Positions 1-8,105 of a stretch of 40,354 nucleotides of DNA are shown piece by piece. The notes beneath the pieces were generated by a model. It saw nothing but the letters and a program-made list of their open reading frames with translations. It did not search any database and was not told the origin of the DNA. The translations under genes and the position numbers were made by a program. Position 1 is the stretch's first letter. The number at the start of each line of letters is the position of its first letter. Source of the stretch: an uncultured Collinsella sp. (GTDB lineage: Bacteria > Actinomycetota > Coriobacteriia > Coriobacteriales > Coriobacteriaceae); assembly GCA_900755685.1 (NCBI GenBank), contig CAAEHI010000051.1:1-40354 (forward strand), in the 5' to 3' direction.

Positions 1-727
1 CAACCACACGCTGCGTCCAAGCCGGCATGGCAGCTTGTTCGGTCTGCAAGGCAGGCTCGTTCTGTGCAATCTGCTCATGCTGCATCAGCGACAACTCGCC
101 GCACCCGGCAAAGCCCTCAACTTCGTCGAGTTCATCCGCCAGATTCACGCCGTGCACGTATCCCATATCTACAGCCGGGGAGTCGCCAGCATGCTGTGCC
201 GGCCCTCCAGCGTCATCGTATACAAGGGGGTTCCGGGGGCGCCGACCATGCTCGGCTTCCGCTTTTCCATAATCATCAACACGCGGGCCTCTTGTAGCGC
301 GAGGCGCCCCGGGTTCCCTATCAACAAAAGCATCGGGCTCAATCGTCATGCGCCGATCGGAATCAACCGCTCCCTCGCCCGCGCGCCCGTTGCCGCATAT
401 GCTGTGCGCAGCGATGACCTCGGTCGCCCCCGCGCGAAACAGTCCCTCGATATCCGACGGATCGAGCGCTTCTATCAACACGACCACGCGACTCACGCGG
501 CCTTCGGCCGTCAGGCGCGCAACAGTCTTGCGCACATCTTCGATATCAAACAGAGACGCCGCGATGATGGCAGCCCCGCGGCGCGACGGAAACGCCCGCG
601 CCATGGAAATCAGCCCGTCCAGGTCACCCACGCGAAGCACCTGTGCACCCGCATCACGGCCCTCGACTTCCCGCTGCAACAGCCCGTAATCGCCGCACGC
701 GCAGCACGCAAGCCAGATCGCCTTCAT
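1..727 (-). CDS. TadZ/CpaE-like Tad pilus protein, N-terminal part only
   Basis: An open frame of 242 codons starts at ATG 727 and continues without a stop to base 1, so the gene is cut by the window edge. The start overlaps the cpaB stop (TGATG), a sign of translational coupling. The first 125 or so residues look like a degenerate response-regulator receiver domain: a hydrophobic strand ending VVVLIEALDPSDIEG, then LFRAGATEVIAA. A polar linker of about 110 residues rich in Asp, Glu, Gly and Pro follows. In TadZ/CpaE proteins a receiver-like domain precedes a MinD-like ATPase that positions the Tad secretion machine; that ATPase would lie outside the window. The assignment rests on the receiver-like fold and on the cpaB neighbour, so TadZ is a family inference. 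Confidence 0.65.
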   Translation of the reverse strand, partial: MKAIWLACCACGDYGLLQREVEGRDAGAQVLRVGDLDGLISMARAFPSRRGAAIIAASLFDIEDVRKTVARLTAEGRVSRVVVLIEALDPSDIEGLFRAGATEVIAAHSICGNGRAGEGAVDSDRRMTIEPDAFVDREPGAPRATRGPRVDDYGKAEAEHGRRPRNPLVYDDAGGPAQHAGDSPAVDMGYVHGVNLADELDEVEGFAGCGELSLMQHEQIAQNEPALQTEQAAMPAWTQRVV

Positions 728-1386
728 CACTCGTCGCCTCCGCTCTTTTTGCCGCGCGCCGTGGCGGGAATCGTCAAGCTGACCGTTCCCTTGCCCGAGG
801 CTCCCAGCAGTTCCTTGACGTCTTCGGGGTCAGCCGCCAGCGTCACCCATTCGATCTTGCCCTCGCGCGTGGCACCGGAATCCTCACTGGTATCGATCAC
901 GTGCGCGCCGCACAGTCGATCGGTTACGCCGTCTTTTTGCACATACACATCCACGTAGCTGCCCACGCCTGTAGCACCGCCGACCGAGTGCTCGGCATCG
1001 ACCGCCACCGAAACGGCAACCTTGCCCTTAGGCACCTCGAGCTTGTGGCTCTCGGCCTTGGTGTAGACATTGCAGATCACGGCGTTTTTGGGAATACGCG
1101 AAGTCGTCACGTCGCCGCGCACCTGGCGCAGCTCGGTCGCCGCGTCACGCGGCAACAGGCTCGTCAGCCATTCCTGGGTTATGACATTGGTCTCATCGAG
1201 GGTCTCGCCCACATCGATATCGCGCGCCGCGACGCATACCTCGACGCGATCGCCACCGTACTTGGCCAAGGTCTCAGCCTGGACCCGTTCGGCTTGCGAG
1301 CGGATCGACGAGCCGTAAACCATGCAGAGCAGAGCAGCGAGCACGCCCGCGACCAGACTGATGGCGATGCGCTTGCTCTTGTTCAC
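727..1386 (-). CDS. cpaB: CpaB/RcpC-like Flp pilus assembly protein with SAF domain
   Basis: The protein has about 219 residues. A basic N-terminus (NKSKR) is followed by one membrane segment at about residues 6-24, and then by a SAF-type domain at about 44-108 (VAARDIDVGETLDETNV, later SRIPKNAVICNVYT). This is the CpaB/RcpC arrangement, thought to act in the periplasm or cell wall zone at the Tad secretin or pilus channel. GTG 1386 is chosen because AGAGGAG lies six bases upstream; an in-frame ATG at 1401 falls before that site and would add only five residues. The C-terminus (TVSLTIPATARGKKSGGDE) is short and polar. The next gene overlaps the stop, so the two are probably one operon. Confidence 0.8.
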   Translation of the reverse strand: MNKSKRIAISLVAGVLAALLCMVYGSSIRSQAERVQAETLAKYGGDRVEVCVAARDIDVGETLDETNVITQEWLTSLLPRDAATELRQVRGDVTTSRIPKNAVICNVYTKAESHKLEVPKGKVAVSVAVDAEHSVGGATGVGSYVDVYVQKDGVTDRLCGAHVIDTSEDSGATREGKIEWVTLAADPEDVKELLGASGKGTVSLTIPATARGKKSGGDE

Positions 1387-1483
1387 GGCCGCTCCTCTCA
1401 TGGCAGTGCCGGGCGAATGCCCGTACCACCATTGTCTGGGCGGTCAGAGTGCAAAGCGGCGCAATCGCGATCTTGGTTTTCGA

Positions 1484-1556
1484 TGTCAAACCAATCGCTG
1501 ACCAAAAGCTGACCAGCCCGTCAAGCTCATGGCAAGGTTTTGGTCAGCACGTCAGC
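1484..1556 (-). promoter_or_regulatory. Candidate cpaB promoter with upstream direct and inverted repeats
   Basis: A perfect minus-strand -35 (TTGACA, 1489-1484) has only a weak -10 about 17 bases on. Just upstream of it, GCTGACCA occurs at 1497-1504 and again at 1508-1515, eleven bases apart. An exact inverted 11-mer (ttttggtcagc) lies at 1538-1548, and a partial copy (gtcagc) at 1551-1556. A strong -35, a poor -10 and helically phased upstream repeats suggest activator binding sites. No regulator is encoded nearby. Confidence 0.4.
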
Positions 1557-1586
1557 AAGCTGCATGTTTCGAGGCTTTTCCGCAGC

Positions 1587-1622
1587 AAAAAAAGCCGTCT
1601 CCCGAACAGTTGGGAGACGGCT
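1587..1622 (-). terminator. Rho-independent terminator of rsgA
   Basis: An 11 bp perfect stem (1593-1603 with 1612-1622) closes an 8-base loop. Reading on the minus strand it is followed by seven U residues (A-run at 1587-1593). It lies 17 bases past the rsgA stop codon. Confidence 0.9.
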
Positions 1623-1639
1623 GTCATAGGAAAAATCAA

Positions 1640-2824
1640 TTACAGATGGACATCGGGATCGAGCATTTGAGCGCTCACGCGCATGGATGACGCCAGGTTT
1701 TGGAACGTTTCCAGACGCAGGCTGTCAATCTGCCCGGCGTCCTCGGCCTCGCGAACGGCGCAACCCGGCTCATGGGTATGTGTGCAATCGCCAAACCGGC
1801 ACGCGCGCGATGTCTCGACAATCTCGGGGAAGGCGCGCGCCAGACCCCGCTCGTGACCCACGAGCGGTAGGCTGCGCAGGCCCGGGGCATCGGCGATCAC
1901 GCCGGCGTCGCCCGGCAGCGCCACCATCACGCGCGCAACGGTAGTGTGACGGCCCTGGTCGTCGCGTTCGCGCACACCGCCGGTCGCCAACGTATCGTGG
2001 CCCAGCAGTGCATTGAGCAGCGTCGACTTACCGGCACCCGACTCGCCCAGAATCATGGCACAGCTCCCGGCGGGCACGCAGGCACGGACCTCGTCCAGGC
2101 CGCGGCCCTCGGCAGAGGACGTCACGATCACGCGCACGTCCGGACCCACCAGGCGGCGCACGCGGTCCAGATCGCGCTCGAGCTCCTCGGCATCGCAGCG
2201 GTCAGCTTTGGTAAGCACCACCACCGGCTCGGCATCGCAGTCGAGCGCCAACACCAGCGAGCGCGCCACGCGATCGAGCAGCACCTCGCCGGCGCCGAGC
2301 GCCTGCACGATCAGCACGCTGTCAACGTTGGAGCAGAGCACCTGGCGCTCACCGCGGGCACGGCCACGCCAACGCTCAAAGCTCGTACGGCGCGGTAGTA
2401 CGCACTCGATGACGCCCATGTCGTGCCCGGGAGCACGGCGAACCGCCACGCGGTCGCCCACGGCGGGCAGCAAGACCTCGTCCTCGCCACGCGACTTGGC
2501 AAACCCTACGGCATGCTCGGCACGAAACGTGTCATCGGCAGTCGCCACCAGCGGAAACCCGCGGTCCAGGCGCACCACGGCACCGAGCTGCATCTGCTCG
2601 GGCTCCTCGGCCTGTGCGCAAAAGTCGTCAAATGCAGCCTGCTGAGCCGCATCGACCGGCAGGTCATCGAACGCCGGAACATCCTGCAACGCGTCAAGCC
2701 CCGGTACGCTTGCCAGCAACTCCTCAGCAGATGCAGGAGCTTCGGTCGCGAGCTTCCGACGACGATCGCGCTTAGCCCGCGCCCCCGTCGTCTTTTTCTT
2801 CGCCTTAGCCTTAGCCTTAGCCAC
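1640..2824 (-). CDS. rsgA: Ribosome small subunit-dependent GTPase A
   Basis: RsgA is a circularly permuted GTPase that acts in late 30S subunit maturation. The order of motifs shows the permutation: G4 (TKAD) and G5 (TSSAEG) come before the P-loop GESGAGKS, the switch I threonines (GRHTT) and G3 (DAPG). An OB-fold-like part precedes the GTPase. The C-terminal zinc site is visible as CRFGDCTHTHEPGC. GTG 2824 is preferred because GGGAGG lies just upstream; an ATG at 2848 would add eight residues without such a site. The Lys/Ala-rich N-terminus (AKAKAKAKKK) and the acidic stretch after it, about 75 residues in all, are longer than in many RsgA proteins and may bind RNA. It is transcribed alone and ends at a strong terminator. 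Confidence 0.93.
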   Translation of the reverse strand: MAKAKAKAKKKTTGARAKRDRRRKLATEAPASAEELLASVPGLDALQDVPAFDDLPVDAAQQAAFDDFCAQAEEPEQMQLGAVVRLDRGFPLVATADDTFRAEHAVGFAKSRGEDEVLLPAVGDRVAVRRAPGHDMGVIECVLPRRTSFERWRGRARGERQVLCSNVDSVLIVQALGAGEVLLDRVARSLVLALDCDAEPVVVLTKADRCDAEELERDLDRVRRLVGPDVRVIVTSSAEGRGLDEVRACVPAGSCAMILGESGAGKSTLLNALLGHDTLATGGVRERDDQGRHTTVARVMVALPGDAGVIADAPGLRSLPLVGHERGLARAFPEIVETSRACRFGDCTHTHEPGCAVREAEDAGQIDSLRLETFQNLASSMRVSAQMLDPDVHL

Positions 2825-2908
2825 AAACGCCTCCCAGCACAAAACCACACAACTGAGCAGGTATTTTAAATCAAAAAGAGCTGGCCGGGCAAAGCCCTAA
2901 CTCAAAAA

Positions 2909-2938
2909 GAGCCGGTCGAGCAAACGCTCGACCGGCTC
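2909..2938 (-). terminator. Terminator of the P-type ATPase gene
   Basis: A perfect 13 bp stem (2909-2921 with 2926-2938) has a 4-base loop. Reading on the minus strand it ends in U residues (A-run at 2904-2908). It lies about 165 bases beyond the ATPase stop, after the long inverted repeat. Confidence 0.85.
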
Positions 2939-2998
2939 ACAAACTTTCCCTCAGCCCTTTATCATCCGCGCGGGAGAAAAGCCAGCAAGGATGCCGCA

Positions 2999-3093
2999 GG
3001 GCCCGCCCGCCGGGAGGGGTTTCCTAAGGGCACATCCCGCAGCCGCAAAGCGGCGAGGACGTGCCCGTGGAAACCCCGCAGGCGGTCGGGCCC
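2999..3093. repeat. Long imperfect inverted repeat downstream of the ATPase gene
   Basis: The arms 2999-3033 and 3061-3093 pair over most of their length (gggccc...gggcac against gtgccc...gggccc) with a few mismatches. The 27-base centre contains a smaller hairpin (gccgc-aaag-cggc). It begins 11 bases past the ATPase stop and has no U-run, so it is not a standard terminator. It may be an mRNA-stabilising 3' structure or a dispersed repeat. Fourteen bases of its right arm (ggaaaccccgcagg) recur at 40232-40245. Confidence 0.7.
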
Positions 3094-3104
3094 GGACAGG
3101 AACG

Positions 3105-5786
3105 TTACTCTTTTTCGACCGCGCGCATGATCGCCTTGTAGATCTCCATCAGCGGGATGATCAGGAAGGCCAGGCCCAAAGCGGCAAGAACGCCCTTGAG
3201 CTCAAGCGTCACAGGGCCGAAGAACATCTCGGCAAGCGTCGGCTGCACGGTCACGATCACCGTCAGCACCAGTGCCAGCGCGGCGGAAGCCCACAGCCAC
3301 TTGTTCTGCTTTTTCATGGTGAACAGCGACGCACGACGGCTGCGCATATTGAAGCAGTGGAAAATCTCGACCATGTTGAGCGTGATGAACGCCATCATCA
3401 CGCCTTCCTCGTCGGCATTGCCGGCGATCATATCAGCGATGTGAATGTAGCCCATGTCAAAGTACACGCCCACAAAGAAGCTCGCCAGCACCAGCACGGT
3501 GATGATCAGACCCTGGACCACGCAGTCCAGACCCATATGTCCGGCGAAGACACCGTCCTTAGCGTTGCGCGGCTTGCGCTTCATAATGTCGCCCTCGGCG
3601 TCCTCCATGCCCAGCGCGAGCGCGGGGAAACAGTCGGTAACCAGGTTCACCCACAGCAGCTGCACCGGCTGGAAGATGGTAAAGCCGATGAGCGTGGCGA
3701 TAAACACCGAGAAGACCTCGGCAAGGTTTGCCGAAAGCAGGAACTGGATGACCTTGCGGATGTTGTCGTAGATGCGACGGCCCTCTTCGCAGGCACCGAT
3801 GATGGTGGCGAAGTTGTCATCGGCAAGCACCATGTCGGCGACGTTCTTGGTGACGTCGGTACCGGTGATGCCCATGCCAACGCCGATGTCGGCGCGCTTG
3901 ATGGACGGGGCGTCGTTGACGCCGTCGCCCGTCATGGCCACGATCTGGTCGCGCGACTTCCAAGCCTCGACGATGCGGGTCTTGTGCTCGGGCTGAACGC
4001 GGGCGTACACGCCGTAGTCCTCGATGTGCGCGTCGAGTTCCTCGTCGCTCATGCGGTCGAGGTCGGCGCCCGTGATGGCCTGGCTGCGATCGGTGACGAT
4101 ACCCAGCTGCTTGGCGATGGCCACGGCGGTGTCGATGTGGTCGCCCGTAATCATGACGGTGCGGATACCGGCATCGTGGGCCTCGCGGATGGCGTCGGCG
4201 ACCTCGGGGCGGACCGGGTCAATCATGCCGGACAGGCCGCAGAAGACCAGGTCGTGCTCGAGCGCAGCGGGGCTGCAGTCGGCCGGGACCTCGGTGTAGG
4301 TGCGGCTTGCCAGCGCCAGCACGCGCAGGGCCTCGTCGGCCATGGCCTTGTTGGCGGCCACGAGCTCGGCGCGACGCTCCTCGGTCAGCGGAACGACCTT
4401 GTCGCCCTCGTAGATATGGGTGCACAGGCCGATCACCACGTCGGGCGCGCCCTTGGTGTACTGCTCATACTCGCCGTCCAGGGTCTCGACGACCACGGAC
4501 ATCATCTTGCGGCCCGAGTCAAACGGGGCCTCGCCCACGCGCGGATGCTCGGCAGTCAGGCCAGTGAGCCCCGCCTTGCCGGCATCGTTGACGAGCGCAC
4601 ACTCGGTCGGCTCACCCACGGCCTCGCCCAGCTCCTCGTCCCACTGGGCGTCGGAGCACAGAGCCATGCCGGCCAGGAACTTCTCCTTAGGCGCAGCGAG
4701 CTCGTGCTTGACGACGGTCATCTTGTTCTGGGTGAGGGTACCGGTCTTGTCGGAGCAGATGGTCTGCGTGCAGCCAAGGGTCTCGACGGCAGAGAGCTTG
4801 CGGATAATCGCCTGACGCTTGGCCATCTTGGTCACGCCGAGCGACAGCACGATGGTCACGACGGCAACCAGGCCCTCGGGGATGGCGGCGACGGCAAGCG
4901 AGACAGCGACCATAAAGGTGTCGAGCAGCGCGGTCGGATCGGTGAGAACGTTGCCCACGCCGTGGCGGATGATGTCGACGCCAAAGATGACGACGCAGAT
5001 GACGATAACCATGATGGTAAGGATGCGGCTGAGCTCGGCGAGCTTCACCTGCAGCGGCGTGAGCTCTTCCTTGGCCTCGGCCAGGGCGCCGGCGATCTTG
5101 CCCATCTCGGTGTTCATACCGGTGCCGACCACGACGGCGCGACCGCGGCCGTATACCACGGTGGAACCCATGTAGCACATGTTCTTGCGGTCGCCGAGCG
5201 GCACGTCGTCGGTGCCGGCGGCGAGCTCAATGACGTTGGCATGCTTCTCGACGGGCACGGACTCGCCGGTAAGGGCGGCCTCCTCGATCTTCATCGTGGC
5301 GCTCTCGAGCACACGGCAGTCGGCCGGGACGGAGTCGCCCGCCTCGAGCATGATCACATCGCCGGGCACGAGCTCGGCGCTCGGCAGGTGCACGAGCTTG
5401 CCGTCGCGCAGCACCTTGGACTGCGCCGCGCTCATCTCCTGCAGGGCCTCGAGGGCCTCTTCGCTCTTGGCTTCCTGGACCACGCCCAGTACCGAGTTGA
5501 CGATAACGACGAACATGATGATGGCGACGTCGGCAAAGTCGGGCTCGCCCTTGACCATACCCGTGAGCGCGCTGATGACGGCGGCAACGATCAACATGAT
5601 GACCATGGGGTCGGCCATCTGCTCAAAGAAACGCTTCCACAGCGGCGTTTTCTCGGCTTCCTCGAGCTTGTTAGGGCCTGTCTTGGCGAGGCGCGACGAC
5701 GCCTCGTCGTTGCTCAGGCCGAGGTTCTCATCGACGCCCTGGTCGCTGAGCACCTCCGCCGCGGCGGACAGGTATTCCTTTTGCAT
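3105..5786 (-). CDS. Calcium-transporting P-type ATPase (P2 type)
   Basis: This 893-residue membrane pump matches the full P2 layout. It has an N-terminal cation ATPase domain, an actuator domain with LTGES, M4 with AIPEGL, the phosphorylation motif DKTGTLT (Asp near residue 346), the hinge GDGVNDAPS, and M6 with NLVTD followed by a six-helix C-terminal domain. The M4 Glu (PEGL) and M6 Asn/Asp pattern is that of SERCA/LMCA-like Ca2+ pumps, so export of Ca2+ from the cytoplasm is the best guess; Mn2+ cannot be excluded. The start is firm: AGGAGGGGA stands just before ATG 5786. That ribosome site lies in the 3' arm of a leader hairpin. No other transport gene is adjacent. Confidence 0.92.
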   Translation of the reverse strand: MQKEYLSAAAEVLSDQGVDENLGLSNDEASSRLAKTGPNKLEEAEKTPLWKRFFEQMADPMVIMLIVAAVISALTGMVKGEPDFADVAIIMFVVIVNSVLGVVQEAKSEEALEALQEMSAAQSKVLRDGKLVHLPSAELVPGDVIMLEAGDSVPADCRVLESATMKIEEAALTGESVPVEKHANVIELAAGTDDVPLGDRKNMCYMGSTVVYGRGRAVVVGTGMNTEMGKIAGALAEAKEELTPLQVKLAELSRILTIMVIVICVVIFGVDIIRHGVGNVLTDPTALLDTFMVAVSLAVAAIPEGLVAVVTIVLSLGVTKMAKRQAIIRKLSAVETLGCTQTICSDKTGTLTQNKMTVVKHELAAPKEKFLAGMALCSDAQWDEELGEAVGEPTECALVNDAGKAGLTGLTAEHPRVGEAPFDSGRKMMSVVVETLDGEYEQYTKGAPDVVIGLCTHIYEGDKVVPLTEERRAELVAANKAMADEALRVLALASRTYTEVPADCSPAALEHDLVFCGLSGMIDPVRPEVADAIREAHDAGIRTVMITGDHIDTAVAIAKQLGIVTDRSQAITGADLDRMSDEELDAHIEDYGVYARVQPEHKTRIVEAWKSRDQIVAMTGDGVNDAPSIKRADIGVGMGITGTDVTKNVADMVLADDNFATIIGACEEGRRIYDNIRKVIQFLLSANLAEVFSVFIATLIGFTIFQPVQLLWVNLVTDCFPALALGMEDAEGDIMKRKPRNAKDGVFAGHMGLDCVVQGLIITVLVLASFFVGVYFDMGYIHIADMIAGNADEEGVMMAFITLNMVEIFHCFNMRSRRASLFTMKKQNKWLWASAALALVLTVIVTVQPTLAEMFFGPVTLELKGVLAALGLAFLIIPLMEIYKAIMRAVEKE

Positions 5787-5792
5787 ATAGAG

Positions 5793-5850
5793 TCCCCTCC
5801 TGGGATTCGGGCCACTCAGCAGATTGATGCCCGATCATAATTCCCAGGAG
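5793..5850 (-). promoter_or_regulatory. Leader hairpin that can mask the ATPase ribosome-binding site
   Basis: In the mRNA, CUCCUGGGAAUU (plus 5850-5839) can pair with AAUCCCAGGAG (plus 5807-5797), with an inner CGGGC/GCCCG stem (5833-5829 with 5812-5808). The 3' arm contains the Shine-Dalgarno bases (plus 5793-5801) of the ATPase gene. A further hairpin (ctgccg/cggcag) lies at 5873-5891. The fold resembles a translation switch, but I recognise no known riboswitch consensus. Confidence 0.5.
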
Positions 5851-6119
5851 AAGGGCAAGGGCTCATCAAGGCTGCCGTGCTGAGCGGCAGTTGATAGTGG
5901 AGCTATGGTACCCCAAAGCAGCGCGTCTAGCCAAAACATTCCAATTGGAAACACGGCTCGAGTGCAACGATGCAGACCGTGTGATGCTCAATATTGATAA
6001 AACGTTTTTTCTTCGGCACATCGTCAAACTGAAATATCGCCCAGATAGCAGCGGTCAGAACGGTTGGTAAAGTTTTTGCGTATACCGTTTTTCCGCAAAA
6101 AATGAACTTCTAATTCGGC

Positions 6120-6164
6120 ATACGGTCGATTTTTTGGGGTATTCGGTCGCCATTTCGTTATAAT
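6120..6164 (+). promoter_or_regulatory. pyk promoter region with phased direct repeats
   Basis: A perfect -10 (TATAAT) is at 6159-6164, about 64 bases before the pyk start. The -35 is unclear (TTGGGG at 6134-6139 with a 19-base spacer). ATACGGTCG (6120-6128) and ATTCGGTCG (6141-6149) are spaced 21 bases, two helical turns, with the second copy between -35 and -10. Upstream, tttttgcg (6073-6080) and cgcaaaaa (6094-6101) form an inverted repeat. The rest of the 440-base gap (about 5892-6072) shows no gene. Confidence 0.6.
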
Positions 6165-6227
6165 CATCTCAGTTTTATTTCTTATGGTTTATCTATCAGC
6201 GCAAGACGATGTCAGATGGAGGTCTGA

Positions 6228-7688
6228 ATGTACAAGCGCACCAAGATTGTATGCACCATGGGTCCCGCCTGCGATAGCGACGAGACCATCCGCGAGATGA
6301 TCAAGGCGGGCATGAACGTCGCCCGTTTTAACTTCTCGCACGGATCCTACGACGAGCACCACGGTCGCATCGAGCGCGTCCGTCGTATTTCCAAGGAGCT
6401 CGGTCTGCCCGTCGGCATCCTGCTCGACACCAAGGGCCCCGAGGTCCGCACCGGCCTTCTGGTCGATGGCAAGAAGGTTGCCGTCAAGACCGGCGATAAG
6501 ATCGTCGTCACCGCTCAGCCCACGTCCGAGGATTTCCACGGCACCTCTGAGCACATCTCCCTCGACTACCTGGCTCTGCCCTCCGAGGTCGAGAAGGGCT
6601 CCCTTATCCTGATCGACGACGGCCTGGTTGCCCTCGAGGTCGAGTCCGTCGACGGTCAGGACATGACCTGCGTCGTCAAGAACGACGGCCTGATCGGCGA
6701 GCGCAAGGGCGTCAACATGCCCAACGTCAACATCTCGTTGCCCGCCATCACCGAGCGCGATCGTCAGGACATCCTCTTTGGCCTGACCGAGAACATCGAC
6801 TACATCGCCGCTTCCTTCATCCGTGACGGCGAGTCCGTCCGCGGCATCCGCGAGCTTTGTCGCGAGAACGGTGGCGAGCACGTGACGATCTTCCCGAAGA
6901 TCGAGTGCGCCCTGGGCGTCGAGAACTTCGACGAGATCCTCGAGGCTTCCGACGGCATCATGGTCGCCCGTGGCGACCTGGGCATCGAGATCAAGCCCGA
7001 GCTCGTTCCGCACATCCAGAAGGAGATCATCGCCAAGTGCAACGCGGCCTACAAGCCCGTTATCACCGCTACGCAGATGCTCGACTCCATGCAGCAGAAC
7101 CCGCGCCCGACGCGCGCCGAGGTTGCCGACGTTGCTAACGCCATTTACGACGGCACCGACGCCGTTATGCTGTCCGGCGAGTCCGCTGCCGGTAAGTACC
7201 CGGTCGAGGCCGTCAAGATGCAGGCCAGCATTGCTCTCGAGACCGAGAAGTACCTCCCGGCTCACGCTCCGCTCGAGGTTCCGGCCGATGCTCACGGCAC
7301 CCGCGTCGTCAACAACGTTGTGGGTATGTCCGCTGTGAACATGGCTACCACCGTTGGCGCCAAGTGCATCACCGTGCCGACGACCACCGGTCGTACCGCT
7401 CGCCTGATCTCGCACTTCCGTCCCAACATGCCGATCTGCGCGTTCTCCCGCCACGAGTGGGCCGTCCAGCAAATGATTATGTACTGGGGCGTTATCCCGC
7501 ACCAGGCCGAGATTACCCAGGGCACCGTCAACGGCACGATCGTCAAGGCGATCGAGACCGCTAAGGAGCTCGGCTACGTCGAGGCCGGCGATCTGACCGT
7601 CGCCACCGCCGGCGATCCCCGCATGAGCGTCCAGCTCGAGGACAAGGTCTCCTCGACCAACGTCGCTTACGTCGCTCAGGTGCGCTAA
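6228..7688 (+). CDS. pyk: Pyruvate kinase
   Basis: Pyruvate kinase converts phosphoenolpyruvate and ADP to pyruvate and ATP in the last step of glycolysis. The 486-residue protein starts MYKRTKIVCTMGPA and shows NFSHGS in the TIM barrel, the B-domain insertion, IFPKIE with the catalytic Lys, the MVARGDLGIEI segment and TATQMLDSM. The C-terminal regulatory domain follows; the family's extra PEP-utiliser domain is absent. The start is firm, with GGAGGT five bases upstream. Codon use is strongly biased, as in a highly expressed gene. It is monocistronic, with its own promoter and terminator. Confidence 0.97.
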   Translation: MYKRTKIVCTMGPACDSDETIREMIKAGMNVARFNFSHGSYDEHHGRIERVRRISKELGLPVGILLDTKGPEVRTGLLVDGKKVAVKTGDKIVVTAQPTSEDFHGTSEHISLDYLALPSEVEKGSLILIDDGLVALEVESVDGQDMTCVVKNDGLIGERKGVNMPNVNISLPAITERDRQDILFGLTENIDYIAASFIRDGESVRGIRELCRENGGEHVTIFPKIECALGVENFDEILEASDGIMVARGDLGIEIKPELVPHIQKEIIAKCNAAYKPVITATQMLDSMQQNPRPTRAEVADVANAIYDGTDAVMLSGESAAGKYPVEAVKMQASIALETEKYLPAHAPLEVPADAHGTRVVNNVVGMSAVNMATTVGAKCITVPTTTGRTARLISHFRPNMPICAFSRHEWAVQQMIMYWGVIPHQAEITQGTVNGTIVKAIETAKELGYVEAGDLTVATAGDPRMSVQLEDKVSSTNVAYVAQVR

Positions 7689-7718
7689 ATCGCACTTGCA
7701 AGCAGGTTTGCATTGCAA

Positions 7719-7752
7719 AAGGCCCGGAAGGCAAAGCCTTCCGGGCCCTTTT
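7719..7752 (+). terminator. Terminator of pyk
   Basis: A 12 bp GC-rich stem (7721-7732 with 7736-7747) has a 3-base loop and is followed by CTTTTT. It lies 30 bases after the pyk stop. Confidence 0.92.
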
Positions 7753-7926
7753 TCTATGCCAATGCCGGCACACGGCAAAACACACACTCATTTCTTTACC
7801 AAAAGCGCGAAATCCGCCCTTCGAGGCCCAAAAATAAAGTCCCAAGCGCTAAAAGTGTTCGCCCGGTGGCAAACCCACACCTTAACCGACGCTGCTAAAT
7901 CGTTTTAGCAAGAGTCAGATCGACCT

Positions 7927-8061
7927 GGTTTTCGGAAGTACGGGGAAAAATTGCTTACCCCCGAGCACAAGCCCTTTTATTTCAACAAAACCCCTGATAA
8001 AGTTGGCTCAAATACCGCTTGTGCTTTGCCTGTTTGTCTTTTTCCCCGCACTTCCGAAACC
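7927..8061. repeat. Large nested palindrome before the orphan nuclease-like gene
   Basis: The outer arms 7927-7950 and 8039-8061 pair over 22 positions with one bulged T and one mismatch (core cggaagt-cggggaaaaa). Inside, agcacaagc (7964-7972) pairs exactly with gcttgtgct (8017-8025). The whole 135-base element could fold into one long stem-loop. It ends 44 bases before the next start codon. It encodes nothing evident and carries no inverted-repeat ends of a known insertion sequence. It could be a small non-autonomous mobile element or a structured leader. Confidence 0.65.
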
Positions 8062-8105
8062 GATAGCCTTTCTAGCCCAAACAACGCTCGAACGATCGGA
8101 TTGCC

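Noticed and set aside
2991..5840. Long plus-strand open frame opposite the P-type ATPase
   Set aside because: It is rich in His, Asp, Gly and Arg with no domain. It mirrors the ATPase codons, whose GC-rich third positions remove stops on the other strand.
5787..5930. yybP-ykoY Mn2+ riboswitch before the ATPase gene
   Set aside because: The conserved loop motifs of that family are not present; only the hairpin over the ribosome site is clear.
6189..7787. Long minus-strand open frame opposite pyk
   Set aside because: Same codon-bias shadow; the pyruvate kinase frame has all motifs, a ribosome site and a terminator.
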